From RPQJ01 sp963706535 (lineage in GTDB: Bacteria > Pseudomonadota > Gammaproteobacteria > Steroidobacterales > Steroidobacteraceae), in assembly GCA_963706535.1 (NCBI GenBank), contig CAVPMU010000009.1, positions 183,035-247,034 of the forward strand: a stretch of 64,000 bases of DNA, written 5' to 3'. The notes beneath the pieces are model-generated. The model did no database searches. It was not told the origin of the DNA and saw nothing but the letters and a program-made list of their open reading frames with translations. The translations under genes were made by a program, and so were the position numbers. Positions 19,881 through 29,555 of the stretch are shown one piece after another (positions within the stretch are counted from its first letter, which is position 1; every line of letters begins with the position of its first letter).

Positions 19881-20476
19881 CGCAGAGACGAGTCTGCCAT
19901 CCGGAAGACCAGGTCAGTATAGATGGCGCTGAGCTCGCGCTGTGAGAGCCGACCCGTCTTCTTGTACCAGGTGTACGCGCCGGTCAGCATCGAAAGTATG
20001 GCCAGCGTAGTAATTCGAACGTCGATCATCGAGAAGTCGCCGCTCTGGATGCCATCCTGCAGAATTGCGGTCAAGTAGTCTTCATATCGTCGACGCAGCT
20101 GGACGTAGTTCTTGTAGTCTGTCTTTGAGAGATGCCGCATCTCCATCGAACCGATGAAGGTCTCAACGCGCCTGGCAGTGTGCCACCTGATGTGAAATGC
20201 AATGAACCGCTGGAGACGCGCCCTCGGTGTACCCGATGACCCGACGCTGTCTTCGAGGTCAGTGAGAATTTCCTGCATGATGTCGCGCAGGATCAACCAG
20301 AGGAACTGGTCCTTGCTCGCGAAGTAATTGTAAAGCGAGCCGGGTTTCAGCCCGGATTCAGCGGCCAGTTGCCTCAAGTTCATGGCCTCAAACCCGTGCG
20401 TGAACATCAGCCGAATTCCAGCGCGCCGTATCGTGCTCCAGGTCGCGGCCGCATCAGCGTTTACCGGTCTGCCCAT
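19877..20476 (-). CDS. TetR/AcrR family transcriptional regulator
   Basis: 199 residues. The N-terminal HTH (about 12-58) has the TetR pattern GFEAMNLRQLAAESGLKPGSLYNYFASKDQFLW. The C-terminal all-helical ligand domain is TetR_C-like (HTARRVETFIGSMEMRHL), resembling regulators of fatty-acid and sterol catabolism. A good Shine-Dalgarno AGGAGG precedes the ATG at 20476. The TAG stop uses the TA duplicated by the IS630 insertion, so the native C-terminus may be altered by a few residues. It is the only regulator seen in the island and is the candidate for binding the elements at 22662, 33272 and 61868. Confidence 0.88.
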   Translation of the reverse strand: MGRPVNADAAATWSTIRRAGIRLMFTHGFEAMNLRQLAAESGLKPGSLYNYFASKDQFLWLILRDIMQEILTDLEDSVGSSGTPRARLQRFIAFHIRWHTARRVETFIGSMEMRHLSKTDYKNYVQLRRRYEDYLTAILQDGIQSGDFSMIDVRITTLAILSMLTGAYTWYKKTGRLSQRELSAIYTDLVFRMADSSLR

Positions 20477-20485
20477 TTGCGCCTC

Positions 20486-20880
20486 CTACTCTTGAGTTGT
20501 CCGTGACCGCAATACTGCCCCCGCTCCGGGGAGGCGCCGCGTTGGGCCTCGACGTACGGGCGCAAGGGCTTGGGACGATGAGCCTGCAGGCGAGCCCAGA
20601 CGACCCGCAGTCTGCGGCCGACCGAAGCGTTCGGCCCGATGCAACGCGTCGAGTCCACCAGCCTGCCGCTCTTGCTCCCAGCGAGACACGGTCGTTCGAG
20701 TCACTCCGACCCGCCGCGCGACCTCCGCCTGCGCCACTCCGGCCGCGAGCGACCGCCCGCCCCGTCGACGGCTTCGCTCCAGTTCCTTCAGCCGCTGTTG
20801 GTTGTCCATCTACACCTTGGAATGTAACCACTTGATGTGTTTGGACAGCAGGCCGGTCGAAAGGCGCTACCCACCGACGC
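20486..20880 (-). pseudogene. IS630-like (winged-helix type) transposase remnant
   Basis: The protein MDNQQRLKELERSRRRGGRSL...QAEVARRVGVTRTTVSRWEQE is the HTH N-terminus of an IS630-type transposase. The remainder is scrambled and the DDE part is missing. The end of the remnant near 20850-20870 (gccggtcgaaaggcgc) is shared with the similar element at 26370-26400. It lies directly upstream of the TetR gene, so the native TetR promoter may have been displaced. Confidence 0.65.
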
Positions 20881-20894
20881 AAGTCTCATTACCC

Positions 20895-22082
20895 TCAGAC
20901 GGTCCCGTCGGTTCGTAGCTGATGCACGTCGGCTGTCGAGTAACCAATTTCCTTCAAAATCTCGTCGGTGTGCTCGCCGAGCAGCGGTGCGCGCCCACGG
21001 ATTGCGCCAGGGGATTCCGACAGATGGATCGGGGTATCGGCTATGGGCGCTGGCTTCGGCATGCCAGGAAATGCAATATCACGTAGCATGCCGCTCGCAC
21101 GGATGTGTGCATCCTCAAGCGATTCCCGGGGACTAAGAATGGGGCTTGCCGGGATGCGCGCAGTTTCAAATGCGTCGAGTGCCTCCTGACGGGTACGCGT
21201 CGCGCACCACGCCTGAAGGCGTTCACTGATAAGGGACGCGTGGGCTCCGCGGCCGCGATCGTCCTGAAAACGCGGGTCCGTGACCCAATCCTGAGCGCTC
21301 AGCATCTTGCAGAGCCTCCTCCACAGCGGTTGACCCAACACCATGACGATCAGCCATTGATCATCCGAGCACCTAAAAAGGTCGAGTGGTGCCGAGGAAT
21401 ACCCGCGGTTCCCCTGAGGAACACGGTCCAGCGCCGACACCGCCTGTTCGATCAGAATCGAGTTCGCGATGGTGAGGCTGGTCAGCAACAGGGAACTGGT
21501 TACTTCCTGGCCACGCCCTGTTCGCTCCCGGGCCAGTAGCGCCAGCACAGCACCAAATGCGCAAGAAACTGCTGTGCCAAAATCTACGTACGGCGCGATG
21601 GCGCGGCGAGGTTCGCCCGGATCGCCACCGAGGTACATGGTGCCTGACAGCGCTTGGGCAATGCCGTCGAAAGCGAGCTTGTGTGCGTCTGGCCCGGTGC
21701 GTCCGTAGCCATCAGCGCTTATAAGAATGACCCGACGATTGATCGCCGAGATAGATTCGTAGTCCAAACCCATCGACTTGAGCGTTGGCTGCGGAAGGTT
21801 GGCGATTACGATGTCCGAGCGAACGACCAGCCTGTGCACAATTTCTCGCCCCTTCGGAGAAGTCACGTCGAGCGCCATCGATCGCTTGCCACGGTTGACT
21901 TGCATGAACGTCGCGCCGTCGCCGCTGGGCGCCAGCGGCAGGATGAACCGATCTTCGCTACCCCCAATCCTGTCAATGCGAATTACGTCGGCACCATGGT
22001 CGGCGAGCAACGCACCGCAAAAGGGTCCTGCGATGAAGCGTCCGAAGTCCACCACACGGATGCCGGAAAGAATCCCTTGAAT
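20895..22082 (-). CDS. CaiB/BaiF family III CoA-transferase
   Basis: Moves CoA between an acyl-CoA and a free acid without a covalent anhydride burst. From MIQGILSGIRVVDFGRFIAGPFCGALLADHGADVIRID the N-terminal Rossmann-like family signature is clear. NRGKRSMALDV and the PRRAIAPYVDFGTA block follow, the latter including an Asp that could be the catalytic carboxylate. About 395 residues; an upstream start at 22112 is open but less typical. It is divergent from the enoyl-CoA hydratase across a 673-bp region carrying the operator-like element. Likely role: activating a pathway acid at the expense of another CoA ester. Confidence 0.9.
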   Translation of the reverse strand: MQGILSGIRVVDFGRFIAGPFCGALLADHGADVIRIDRIGGSEDRFILPLAPSGDGATFMQVNRGKRSMALDVTSPKGREIVHRLVVRSDIVIANLPQPTLKSMGLDYESISAINRRVILISADGYGRTGPDAHKLAFDGIAQALSGTMYLGGDPGEPRRAIAPYVDFGTAVSCAFGAVLALLARERTGRGQEVTSSLLLTSLTIANSILIEQAVSALDRVPQGNRGYSSAPLDLFRCSDDQWLIVMVLGQPLWRRLCKMLSAQDWVTDPRFQDDRGRGAHASLISERLQAWCATRTRQEALDAFETARIPASPILSPRESLEDAHIRASGMLRDIAFPGMPKPAPIADTPIHLSESPGAIRGRAPLLGEHTDEILKEIGYSTADVHQLRTDGTV

Positions 22083-22755
22083 CATTGTCGCTGCGGTTGC
22101 AAAGGTGGGCACATTGCCTAGATTCCCGAAATTCAGAGGTTACGTCGATTCGGTAATCAAGTCACACTCCTCGGTTGTCCAGTCAGGATCGCAGAAGCCG
22201 TGAGGTTCCCGCAACATCCTAATCCTGAAGCTATATAGCGAGAGTACCGGGTGATGAACCAACAGACGCCGCGAGATTCGACACGCCGGGGCTCTCGGTC
22301 GCGGAACAACTCCGAGTGGGCCGGTCACATTCTGGTGGCGAAATGACATTCGACGGGTCCCGGGCGAGAGCGCCGGTCGAACTGAACTGGTTGGAGCCGA
22401 GCGTTCCAGCGGCCTCGAGGTCGCGATTCCGTTCGGGGTGGCGGTCACGATGGACACACGTTCGCCCGGCACATCGCAACAAAACGGGGTTTGATGCGGC
22501 AGTCGCGAGCCAGCGCATGATCTGGTGCTGCAGGCACGTGCGGAACTTCCCTCGAATCGGGAGGCGACCCAGGACAGAGGCTCTGGGCGTCGAGTCAAAC
22601 CGGGAGGACAGTGCAACTGCATCGATTGGATTGACACTGAAATAACGATCCTGCAATAATGCGGCCAACCGTTCGTTTATACTAGATCGCAACGATATTC
22701 GGATACCCGTCCACGTCGGGACAGGCTGGTCGGCAAAATTTAGCCGCATCGACTC
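22083..22755. other. Long divergent intergenic region
   Basis: No open frame here resembles a known protein, and the frames on both strands have poor starts. The right-hand end holds the promoter/operator-like block at 22631-22681 that serves the enoyl-CoA hydratase set. The left part may drive the CoA-transferase gene. I see nothing else I can name. Confidence 0.6.
22631..22681 (+). promoter_or_regulatory. Promoter with overlapping TetR-type operator candidate, upstream of the enoyl-CoA hydratase gene
   Basis: TTGACA at 22631-22636, 18-nt spacer, AATAAT at 22655-22660, six bases, then AACCGTTCGTTT. The 20-mer cggccaaccgttcgtttata (22662-22681) is identical at 33272-33291, and TTGACAC sits at the same distance in front of both. 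The core AAC-N5-GTT is an imperfect dyad. A regulator bound here would cover the transcription start and repress. Binding by the nearby TetR protein is inference. Confidence 0.65.
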
Positions 22756-23532
22756 ATGGAAACATCCAAGATTCAAATTCAGTTTCTGAACCGTGCGGCC
22801 CTCATCACGATAGTCAACCCCCCGGTGAACTTGCTGGATACCGAGGTCGCCGACGGGATCCTGAATGCACTGGCGCAGGTTCAGGAGCATGCGGAGATTC
22901 GGGGGGTGGTCCTGACCGGCCGCGGCGCACATTTTGTCGCCGGCGGCGACGTCCGTTACTTCTCGCAGCTCGACTCGCGAGGGGCCGAGGCGCATGCGTT
23001 ACGAATTCAGACTATGCAGCTCGCCATCCAGGAGCTCCCGTTGCCTGTCGTTGCAGCGGTGAATGGTTATGCCATGGGCGGCGGTTGCGAGCTCATGATG
23101 GCGTGCGACATCCGCGTCGCGGATGAGTCGGCGACGTTTGGGCAGCCGGAAGTCAGGCTCGGACTGATCCCGGGTGCCGGTGGAACGCAAAACCTACCGC
23201 GTCTCGTACCGCTCGGCCAGGCAAAGCTCATGCTGTTCACCGGTCGGACTATATCTGCAGCTCGGGCACTGCAACTTGGGCTGGTCGACGAGGTCGTGTC
23301 TCCTGGGGCAGCCGCAGCCACCGCGCTCGCAATCGTCGACGAAATCTCTCAATGCGCTCCTCTTGCCGTCGCCCAAGCAAAGCGCGCCGTGCGTCTTGGG
23401 TTGCGGGTATCGGCTGATGATGGGCAGCGGCTGGAAGCGTCGATGTTCGGCGATCTATTCGCAACAGCGGATGCTCGCGAGGGCATGCATGCGTTCCTGG
23501 AAAAGCGGCAGCCGCGATTTTCGGGCCGTTGA
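22756..23532 (+). CDS. Enoyl-CoA hydratase/isomerase family protein
   Basis: Crotonase fold, 258 residues. The oxyanion-hole segments GRGAHFVAGGD and NGYAMGGGCELMMACD are present. Both acid/base glutamates expected of a hydratase are in place (E112 in GGGCELMM and E132 in QPEVRLGLIPGAGGT). It should hydrate a 2-enoyl-CoA in beta-oxidation; the physiological acyl chain is unknown. First gene behind the promoter at 22631, with a leader of roughly 85 bp and no obvious Shine-Dalgarno. The racemase-family gene follows at 51 bp. Confidence 0.92.
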   Translation: METSKIQIQFLNRAALITIVNPPVNLLDTEVADGILNALAQVQEHAEIRGVVLTGRGAHFVAGGDVRYFSQLDSRGAEAHALRIQTMQLAIQELPLPVVAAVNGYAMGGGCELMMACDIRVADESATFGQPEVRLGLIPGAGGTQNLPRLVPLGQAKLMLFTGRTISAARALQLGLVDEVVSPGAAAATALAIVDEISQCAPLAVAQAKRAVRLGLRVSADDGQRLEASMFGDLFATADAREGMHAFLEKRQPRFSGR

Positions 23533-23583
23533 ACCCAGCGGAAACGGTTCGCTCTCTCCAATGAGGCAAGGAAGGGACTGCTA

Positions 23584-24375
23584 ATGAAGATTTGCGTTGT
23601 ACACGTGAACGCAGAAAACTGCTCGCGAACCTATACGCCGCTGATCACCGCGAATCTCGAAAAAGTGAAGGCCGCGGGCACGATCATTCATCATCGCTTC
23701 GTGCGTCACCTGAAGCGCGCGACCGACACTGTCCTTGCCTATCCGATATTGCTCAACAAAATCAACGTCGTACAGGAGATCGTCGATGCCGAACGCGAGG
23801 GCGCCGACGCTGTCATGGTAGCGTGCTCCGGAGACACGGCCGTGGCTGAGGCACGGACGCTGGTATCCATACCTGTCGTGGGTCCCATGGAAGCAGCGCT
23901 TCATCTTGCATGCTGTTACGGCCACAAGGTCGGCGTGGTTACAACGGCCGATCGATCGTGGTCGGATTATTGCGAGATGATGGTGACGAACTGCGGACTG
24001 AGTAGTCGATTCGCGGGCATTCGCCGTATCCCCATGCCCTCGGGCGAAGCCTTCACGAGGGGATTCTTGGAGCCGCAGACGGTGGCATCGGAGATCGCCG
24101 CGAGCGCCAGGTCATTGGTGGAAGCCGGGGCCAATTCCATCGTCATAGGCAGCGCCGGGATGAGCGTGATCGCGACGGCCGCCGGCCTGTCCGTCGTGCC
24201 GGAATACGGAGCGCCAATCTTTGACTGCCTGGCGGCAGGGTTCAAGATGGCTGAGCTTCGATCGGACCTTCAGCGCAAACTTGACGTCCCGGAGTGCAGC
24301 AGAACAGGCTGGGGACAGCGACTGATGCAGCCGGACATGACTCGTCTTAACAACTTGTTTGAGTTGGCACCGTGA
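23584..24375 (+). CDS. Asp/Glu/hydantoin racemase superfamily protein
   Basis: 263 residues. Both halves of the pseudo-symmetric fold are visible. The first catalytic Cys is in MVACSGDTA (C81). The second position, normally GCAGM in hydantoin racemases, reads GSAGM (S190). With one catalytic Cys replaced it may not be a two-base racemase, and a decarboxylase- or isomerase-like activity (arylmalonate decarboxylase and maleate isomerase are superfamily members with altered residues) is possible. A strong Shine-Dalgarno (AAGGAAGGGA) precedes ATG 23584. It lies between beta-oxidation genes, so a role on a pathway acid is likely. Confidence 0.8.
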   Translation: MKICVVHVNAENCSRTYTPLITANLEKVKAAGTIIHHRFVRHLKRATDTVLAYPILLNKINVVQEIVDAEREGADAVMVACSGDTAVAEARTLVSIPVVGPMEAALHLACCYGHKVGVVTTADRSWSDYCEMMVTNCGLSSRFAGIRRIPMPSGEAFTRGFLEPQTVASEIAASARSLVEAGANSIVIGSAGMSVIATAAGLSVVPEYGAPIFDCLAAGFKMAELRSDLQRKLDVPECSRTGWGQRLMQPDMTRLNNLFELAP

Positions 24376-24421
24376 TGATCACGCGCCTCGCGTGCGTCTG
24401 TAGGACTTGAAGGCGACATCG

Positions 24422-25600
24422 ATGTCACAGCAAAGGCCCCTTTCATCTCTCTTGACGGACGAAGAACTGGCGTTGCAAGAGTCGGTGCGAAGGTTCATGA
24501 AAAACGAAGTGGAGCCGCAGGCATCCGCGATGGAAAGCGCGGGCGAGCCCCCGCGCGACCTGCTCCTGAAGATGGGGCAACTCGGTCTGCTCGGCACGTT
24601 TTTTCCAGAGGAATATGGCGGCAGCGGCGCTTCGATAGCGACGAGGGCAATCATCAGCGAGGAGACCGCGCGCATCAACGCCGGATTGGACATAGTGTTG
24701 TTTGCAGACATCATTCTGTTCGCACGTGCGATCAATAACTATGGGACACACGAACAGAAACTCAGGTATCTCATGCCGGTGCTTCGCGGGGAAAAGATAG
24801 GTGCGATGGCCATTACGGAGCCAGAAGGCGGCTCCAATGCTCTTGGCGCCCGTACGACGGCGCGTGCGCAGGCTGGCAGGTATCTGCTAAACGGGGCGAA
24901 GACGTTCATAACGAATGCGCCAATCGCGGACTATATTCTTGTTCTGGCACGAACTAGTGGCTCGGAACGTGAGGCGGATGGTGGCACGTGGTTCATTGTT
25001 GAACGCGGAACGCCAGGACTGACGACGGGCAAGCCATTTGCCAAGCTTGGCATGAAGAGCTCACCGACCGGTGACGTGTTCCTGTCGGATGCGGCGGTTC
25101 CCAACGACCGGGTCCTTGGGGAGGTTGGCCGGGGATTTCACTACTTGTTCGGGGCCCTCGACGTTGAGCGTGTGCTCGAAGGGGCGTCGACCATTGGAAT
25201 CGCGCAGGCGGTCCTGGACATTGCCGCTCCATACGCGCAGGAGCGAGTGGTTTTCGGAAAGCGGATCGCACGGTACCAACTGATCCAGGAAAAAATTGCC
25301 GCCATGGAATCGGGAATAGAGTTGTCGCGCACGATGTTGTACAGGTTGTTGCGGGCCGTGGACCGCGGCGAGAAGGTCACGCGGGAGGCGGCGATCCTGA
25401 AGTTGTATTCTTCGCAAATGGCGGTCCAGGCAGCGGCGGATGGCGTTCAGATCCTCGGCGGCCACGGGTACATGGAAGAAAACAAGGTCGCTCGATTGTT
25501 CCGGGACGCCAAACATCATGAAATCGGTGCGGGTACGAGCGAGATCATGAAATTGATCATTGCCCGCGAAACGCTGAAGCGTTACGCAGGGAATCATTGA
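24422..25600 (+). CDS. Acyl-CoA dehydrogenase
   Basis: Flavoprotein that introduces an alpha,beta double bond into an acyl-CoA and passes electrons to ETF. From ATG 24422 (MSQQRPLSSLLTDEE) it has the N-terminal helical domain, the beta-barrel motif AITEPEGGSNALGARTTA, and the C-terminal VQILGGHGYMEENKVARLFRDAK block with IGAGTSEIMK. 392 residues, typical. GAAGG lies upstream of the ATG. Third gene of the rightward set; an IS630 remnant starts within about 10 bp of its stop, so any further operon genes may have been lost. Confidence 0.94.
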   Translation: MSQQRPLSSLLTDEELALQESVRRFMKNEVEPQASAMESAGEPPRDLLLKMGQLGLLGTFFPEEYGGSGASIATRAIISEETARINAGLDIVLFADIILFARAINNYGTHEQKLRYLMPVLRGEKIGAMAITEPEGGSNALGARTTARAQAGRYLLNGAKTFITNAPIADYILVLARTSGSEREADGGTWFIVERGTPGLTTGKPFAKLGMKSSPTGDVFLSDAAVPNDRVLGEVGRGFHYLFGALDVERVLEGASTIGIAQAVLDIAAPYAQERVVFGKRIARYQLIQEKIAAMESGIELSRTMLYRLLRAVDRGEKVTREAAILKLYSSQMAVQAAADGVQILGGHGYMEENKVARLFRDAKHHEIGAGTSEIMKLIIARETLKRYAGNH

Positions 25601-25609
25601 GCCTTGCGA

Positions 25610-26402
25610 AGGCTATTGACCCGCCGAAACTGAAGTGAACTTTCGCGGCATGGCGGATGTGGCGATTCTTGAAGTAGGCGCGCACCCGCGCCGGGGACTC
25701 CTGGATGCGGCGCGAGTGCCCGAGTACGTTGCGCTTCAGGCCCTTCACGTCCTTCGGCGGGATGCCACGTTGGATCTCGCCCTTCTGGTCGCCGGTGAAA
25801 GTCTCCGTCGGGTTCCGTTCCGGCGAGCACGGCGGCGGGTAGAAGACCTCAATCCGCTCCGCATGCTTGGCCAACCACTTGCGCACCGGCTTCGCCTTGT
25901 GAACGTTCAGGTTGTCCAGGATCAGGTATACCTTGCGGTCGGCTTCCTTCATCAGCCGGCGCATGAAGATGATCAGCCGCTGTGGCCTCAGGCCGCCCGG
26001 GTAGATCGTAAAACACACCGTGTCCTGATGCGTCAGCGCCGCATCGTCGCGTTCGTAGGTACACCGGGCCGCCGTTTGCGGCGTGTACCCCCAGCGCGCC
26101 AGGTACTCGCCGACGCCACGAACCGACAGCCCAATGCCAAACTCCCGCCGAATCAGCTCCCGGATCGCCGCTCGGGTCCACAGCGCAAACGGCATCGACA
26201 GCTGGTCGGGGCACTTGCCGCAGATCAAGGTCTGGGCGCGCCGCCCCGCATTTGCCACAACGCGCGCAGGCTGCCAAGCGGCCGCCCGCCCCGCCGACGG
26301 CTTCGCTGCAGTTCCTTCGGCCGCTGTTCGTTGTCCATCTGTACCTCGAATGTAACCGCTCGAGGTGCCTGGACGGCAGGCCGGTCGAAAGGCGCCACTC
26401 AA
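25610..26402 (-). pseudogene. IS630-like transposase with internal losses
   Basis: The central and C-terminal parts are recognisable: WTRAAIRELIRREFGIGLSVRGVGEYLARWGYTPQ, then a gap where the first catalytic Asp region should be, then LYLILDNLNVHKAKPVRKWLAKH-like and EVFYPPPCSPERNPTE. The HTH part (near 26280-26340) is out of frame with this. It shares its end sequence with the remnant at 20486-20880. Not expected to be active. Confidence 0.72.
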
Positions 26403-26412
26403 TTACGCGCGT

Positions 26413-27960
26413 CTAGCAGCCTGTCGGACTGAGCTTTTCAGTTGAACGGACAACAACCTGGTCGGCGCTTGGAGTCATGTGGGTGTTGATCGAAAGTCGT
26501 GAGTTGAGTGGTCGCGATGCGCTCTCAGCAGGGCTGCATCGCAAACATGCGCTTGATGTTCCAGCTCATGGTCACCAGGTTCCATTCGCCGCTGACGTTC
26601 TCGAGTCCTCGCAACAGCGTTTGGCGATAACCCATCACGGATTTGATGATGCCGAACACCGGTTCCGGGGTCTGCTTGCGCAAGGCGTAGAGTTTTCGGC
26701 CGGCCGGCGTCTGCAATCGATGTGCCATCTGCTGCAGCGGGGTGGCCGAAGCCGGCGGTGCTTTGGGCGCCGGTGCAAAGCGCTGCCGCCAGCCCGGATG
26801 ATGCCGCGTGCGCCCCAGCGCGATCAACGGTTCGATCTGCGCGGCCGCACATTGCTCGACGTTGGCCTCGCTGAAGTACCCGTTGTCAGCCAGGATCCGC
26901 CGGCTGCGCCCCAGTGCTGGTGGCAGCGCCTTGAGCTTCGCGATCATCGGCGTCAGCTGCCGTTTATCGTTGCCCGCCTGGCTGACCGCGTTGGCGACCA
27001 CCAGCAGGCTGCCGGCCGCCACCACGGCCTGAGCGTTGTAACACTGCTCGAACCCACCACCGGCCACCTTCATGATGCGCGAGTCTTCGTCGGTCAGATT
27101 GAGCTGATCGTGCTCACGCACGCCGCCGCTCGGCGGCGCGGGCGGCCGGCCACCGGGCTTCTTGCCGGTGAGCTTTTCCTGCTCGGCGCGCGCCGCCAGC
27201 TTGGCCTGATACTCCGCCTGCTCGCGCTCGAGGCGCTCCTCGGCCCGCGCTTCGATCCTGGCCTTCGCCTCGGCAATGGCCGCCAGGCGCGTCTCGCGGC
27301 GCTCCAACTCCTCGGGGATCGACATCCCATCGGGAAGATCCGCCGCATCGGCCTGCGCGGCCAGACGCAGCAGTTGCCGGACCTCGCGCTTCAGCTGCTG
27401 CTCGATCTTCTTCGCATGACCGTACGAGAGCGCGCTGTGCCGGCTCGCATTGGCATGGACCTTGGTGCCATCGATCGCCACGGTGCCCAGCTTGAGCAGG
27501 CCCATCGCACGGGCCAGCTTCAGCACCTCGACAAACAACCCCTCGATCGGCCCGAGAAAGCGCTTGCGAAACGCCGCAATCGTGTCGTGATCGGGATGCT
27601 CATTGCCGGCCAGATAGCGAAACGCCACCGAGTCGTAGGTCGCCCGCTCAATCGCCCGGCTGGAAAACACGCCGGTCGCGTAGCCGTAGACCAGCAGCCC
27701 CAGCAGCATCGCCGGATGGTAGGACGCCGAGCCCGATCCCCGGTACGCCTTGACCAGCGCCGACAAATCCAGCTGGTCGATCACTTCCACCACGAAGCGC
27801 GCCAGGTGCCGTTGCGGCAGCCACTCGTCCACCGACGGTGGCAACAGGAATCCCGTGTCGCGGTTGATCGGCCGAAAGTTGCTCATGAGATCTCGCAGCA
27901 ACGAGGAAACTGCCGGTGATTATCGCGTATCTTGACTCGTTAAGTCCGACAGGCTGCTAG
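26413..27960 (-). mobile_element. IS1182 family insertion sequence (subgroup B), copy 1
   Basis: Termini cagcctgtcggact (from 26417) and agtccgacaggctg (to 27956) are perfect inverted repeats, flanked by CTAG on both sides (26413-26416 and 27957-27960). It carries one intact transposase. Nearly identical to copy 2 at 42588-44082 and in the same orientation. The right end is 30 bp from the start codon of the acyl-CoA ligase gene, cutting that gene off from its original upstream region. Confidence 0.9.
26525..27886 (-). CDS. IS1182 family transposase, copy 1
   Basis: 453 residues from MSNFRPINRDTGFLLPPSVDEWLPQRHLARFVVEV. IS1182 features: SYHPAMLLGLLVYGYATGVFSSRAIERA, AIDGTKVHANASRHSALSYG (first catalytic Asp), LADNGYFSEANVE (second Asp) and the EPVFGIIKSVMGYRQTLLRGLENVSGEWNLV tail with the Glu. 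A Glu/Arg-rich coiled segment around residues 200-235 is complete here, while copy 2 lacks part of it. Intact frame, so possibly still active. Confidence 0.92.
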   Translation of the reverse strand: MSNFRPINRDTGFLLPPSVDEWLPQRHLARFVVEVIDQLDLSALVKAYRGSGSASYHPAMLLGLLVYGYATGVFSSRAIERATYDSVAFRYLAGNEHPDHDTIAAFRKRFLGPIEGLFVEVLKLARAMGLLKLGTVAIDGTKVHANASRHSALSYGHAKKIEQQLKREVRQLLRLAAQADAADLPDGMSIPEELERRETRLAAIAEAKARIEARAEERLEREQAEYQAKLAARAEQEKLTGKKPGGRPPAPPSGGVREHDQLNLTDEDSRIMKVAGGGFEQCYNAQAVVAAGSLLVVANAVSQAGNDKRQLTPMIAKLKALPPALGRSRRILADNGYFSEANVEQCAAAQIEPLIALGRTRHHPGWRQRFAPAPKAPPASATPLQQMAHRLQTPAGRKLYALRKQTPEPVFGIIKSVMGYRQTLLRGLENVSGEWNLVTMSWNIKRMFAMQPC

Positions 27961-27990
27961 GCCGAATCTGCGGTACCCGTCGGGCATCAC

Positions 27991-29547
27991 ATGGACCATC
28001 AGATGAGTTCGGGCACTCTTTGCGATGTGCTGTTCAACAATCCCTCAATCAGACCCGAAGCGACGAGTCTGATCTCGGGGTCCAGCAGGATCTCCTACGC
28101 CGAGCTGCGCCGGAACGCGCGTGGCGTGTCGTGCGCGCTGCAACGCGAGAACGTGCGGCAAGGCGCCAGAGTGGCGATCTTGCTGAAGAACCGCCCGGAA
28201 TTCATCGAATGCTTTTTCGGAATCGCTGGTGCGGGAGCCATTGCCGTTCCACTGAACACGCGGCTGCAGCCGCAGGAGCATGTGCGCTTGTTGCAGGACT
28301 GCGAGCCGGATGTCTTGGTCGCGGCCGGGGGCTTTCAAGCCTCCATTGACGCTATCGTGGCGAACGTGCCCTCGGTCCGGTGCGTGGTGGTGGTGGATCA
28401 AGAGGACGGAACGGGTACGAATTACTCGGATTGGCGCAGGCACGCGCCGGAACCGCCGGCGGATCCCGGCACGACTCCTGAAGATGCCGCCGCGATCCTA
28501 TATACGAGCGGCACGACTTCCAGTCCGAAAGGAGTGGTCCTGACTCATAAGAATTACGTTTCTGACATCAGGCAGGTGAGCGTCGAGATTCAGCCAACGC
28601 GCCAGAGCATTAATCTTCAGCTGAGCCCTATGTACCATGCGGCGTTCGTGCATACTCTGGTTCACGTCGCCTGTGGTGCCCGGACGGTGTTGGCGCAGGA
28701 TTTTGACGCCACTGCAACGTTGGAGAGGATTCAGGCGGAGAAGGCGACGTATTTTTTCGCGGTACCCACGATGCTCTACATGATGCTCGATCACCCGGAG
28801 CTCTCGAAGTACGACCTGGGGTCGTTGCAGATGATCTCGTACGGAGCGGCGGCCATTACGGGCGCCCGATTTCATGAAGCCACCAAGGTATTCGGCGGCA
28901 ACAAGTTCATCCACGCCTACGGACTGACAGAGTGTACCTCTCACGCCTCCGTATTGCGCGCGGCGGAACACCATGTGGCTCCCGGATCGATCGGCAGAGG
29001 AATGCATGGTGTGCAGATCAGAGTGGTCACTAGGGGCGGTACTGATGCCGCGCCGCACGAAGTAGGCGAGATTGTCGTGCGCGGCAACAACGTGATGAAG
29101 GAGTACTGGAGGCGTCCAGAGGAGACGGAACAGACCCTTGTATGCGGGTGGCTGCACACGGGGGACTTGGGCAAGCGCGACGAACTCGGCTATGTCTATG
29201 TAGTCGACCGAAAGAAGGACATGGTGATCAGCGGCGGAGTGAACGTGTTCCCGCGGGAGAGTGAGGAAGTATTGGCGGCCCATCCGAGCGTAGCCGAGGT
29301 GGCCGTGTTTGGAGTCCAGGACCCGCTATGGGGTGAGTCACTCGTCGCGGCGGTAGTGCTGCGCCCCGATTGCCGGGTATCCACCACAGATCTGCAGAAC
29401 TACGCCAGAGAACATCTGGCCGGATTCAAGCTCCCAAAGGAGGTATACGTCCTCGATGAGCTGCCCAAGACCGCGTCCGGTAAAGTGAAGAAGGGCGATC
29501 TGCGCCGCATTGTCGTGGAAGGCGGCGGCAGGGTGCCGCGAAAGTAA
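27991..29547 (+). CDS. Class I AMP-forming acyl-CoA synthetase
   Basis: Activates a carboxylic acid through an acyl-adenylate to its CoA ester. 518 residues with the P-loop AILYTSGTTSSPKGVVLTHKN, the YGLTECTSHA motif and the hinge/C-terminal GWLHTGDLGKRDELGYVYVVDRKKDMVISGG. The catalytic Lys lies in LPKTASGKVKKGDLRR. Start at 27991 or 28003 (MSSG). Followed after 8 bp by an SDR gene, so the two are co-transcribed. Substrate inferred from context only: a hydrophobic or alicyclic acid. Confidence 0.93.
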   Translation: MDHQMSSGTLCDVLFNNPSIRPEATSLISGSSRISYAELRRNARGVSCALQRENVRQGARVAILLKNRPEFIECFFGIAGAGAIAVPLNTRLQPQEHVRLLQDCEPDVLVAAGGFQASIDAIVANVPSVRCVVVVDQEDGTGTNYSDWRRHAPEPPADPGTTPEDAAAILYTSGTTSSPKGVVLTHKNYVSDIRQVSVEIQPTRQSINLQLSPMYHAAFVHTLVHVACGARTVLAQDFDATATLERIQAEKATYFFAVPTMLYMMLDHPELSKYDLGSLQMISYGAAAITGARFHEATKVFGGNKFIHAYGLTECTSHASVLRAAEHHVAPGSIGRGMHGVQIRVVTRGGTDAAPHEVGEIVVRGNNVMKEYWRRPEETEQTLVCGWLHTGDLGKRDELGYVYVVDRKKDMVISGGVNVFPRESEEVLAAHPSVAEVAVFGVQDPLWGESLVAAVVLRPDCRVSTTDLQNYAREHLAGFKLPKEVYVLDELPKTASGKVKKGDLRRIVVEGGGRVPRK

Positions 29548-29555
29548 GCGCGACG

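Noticed and set aside
22140..22637. 165-codon minus-strand frame in the large intergenic region
   Set aside because: No domain, no ribosome binding site and composition unlike neighbours; it overlaps the promoter region.
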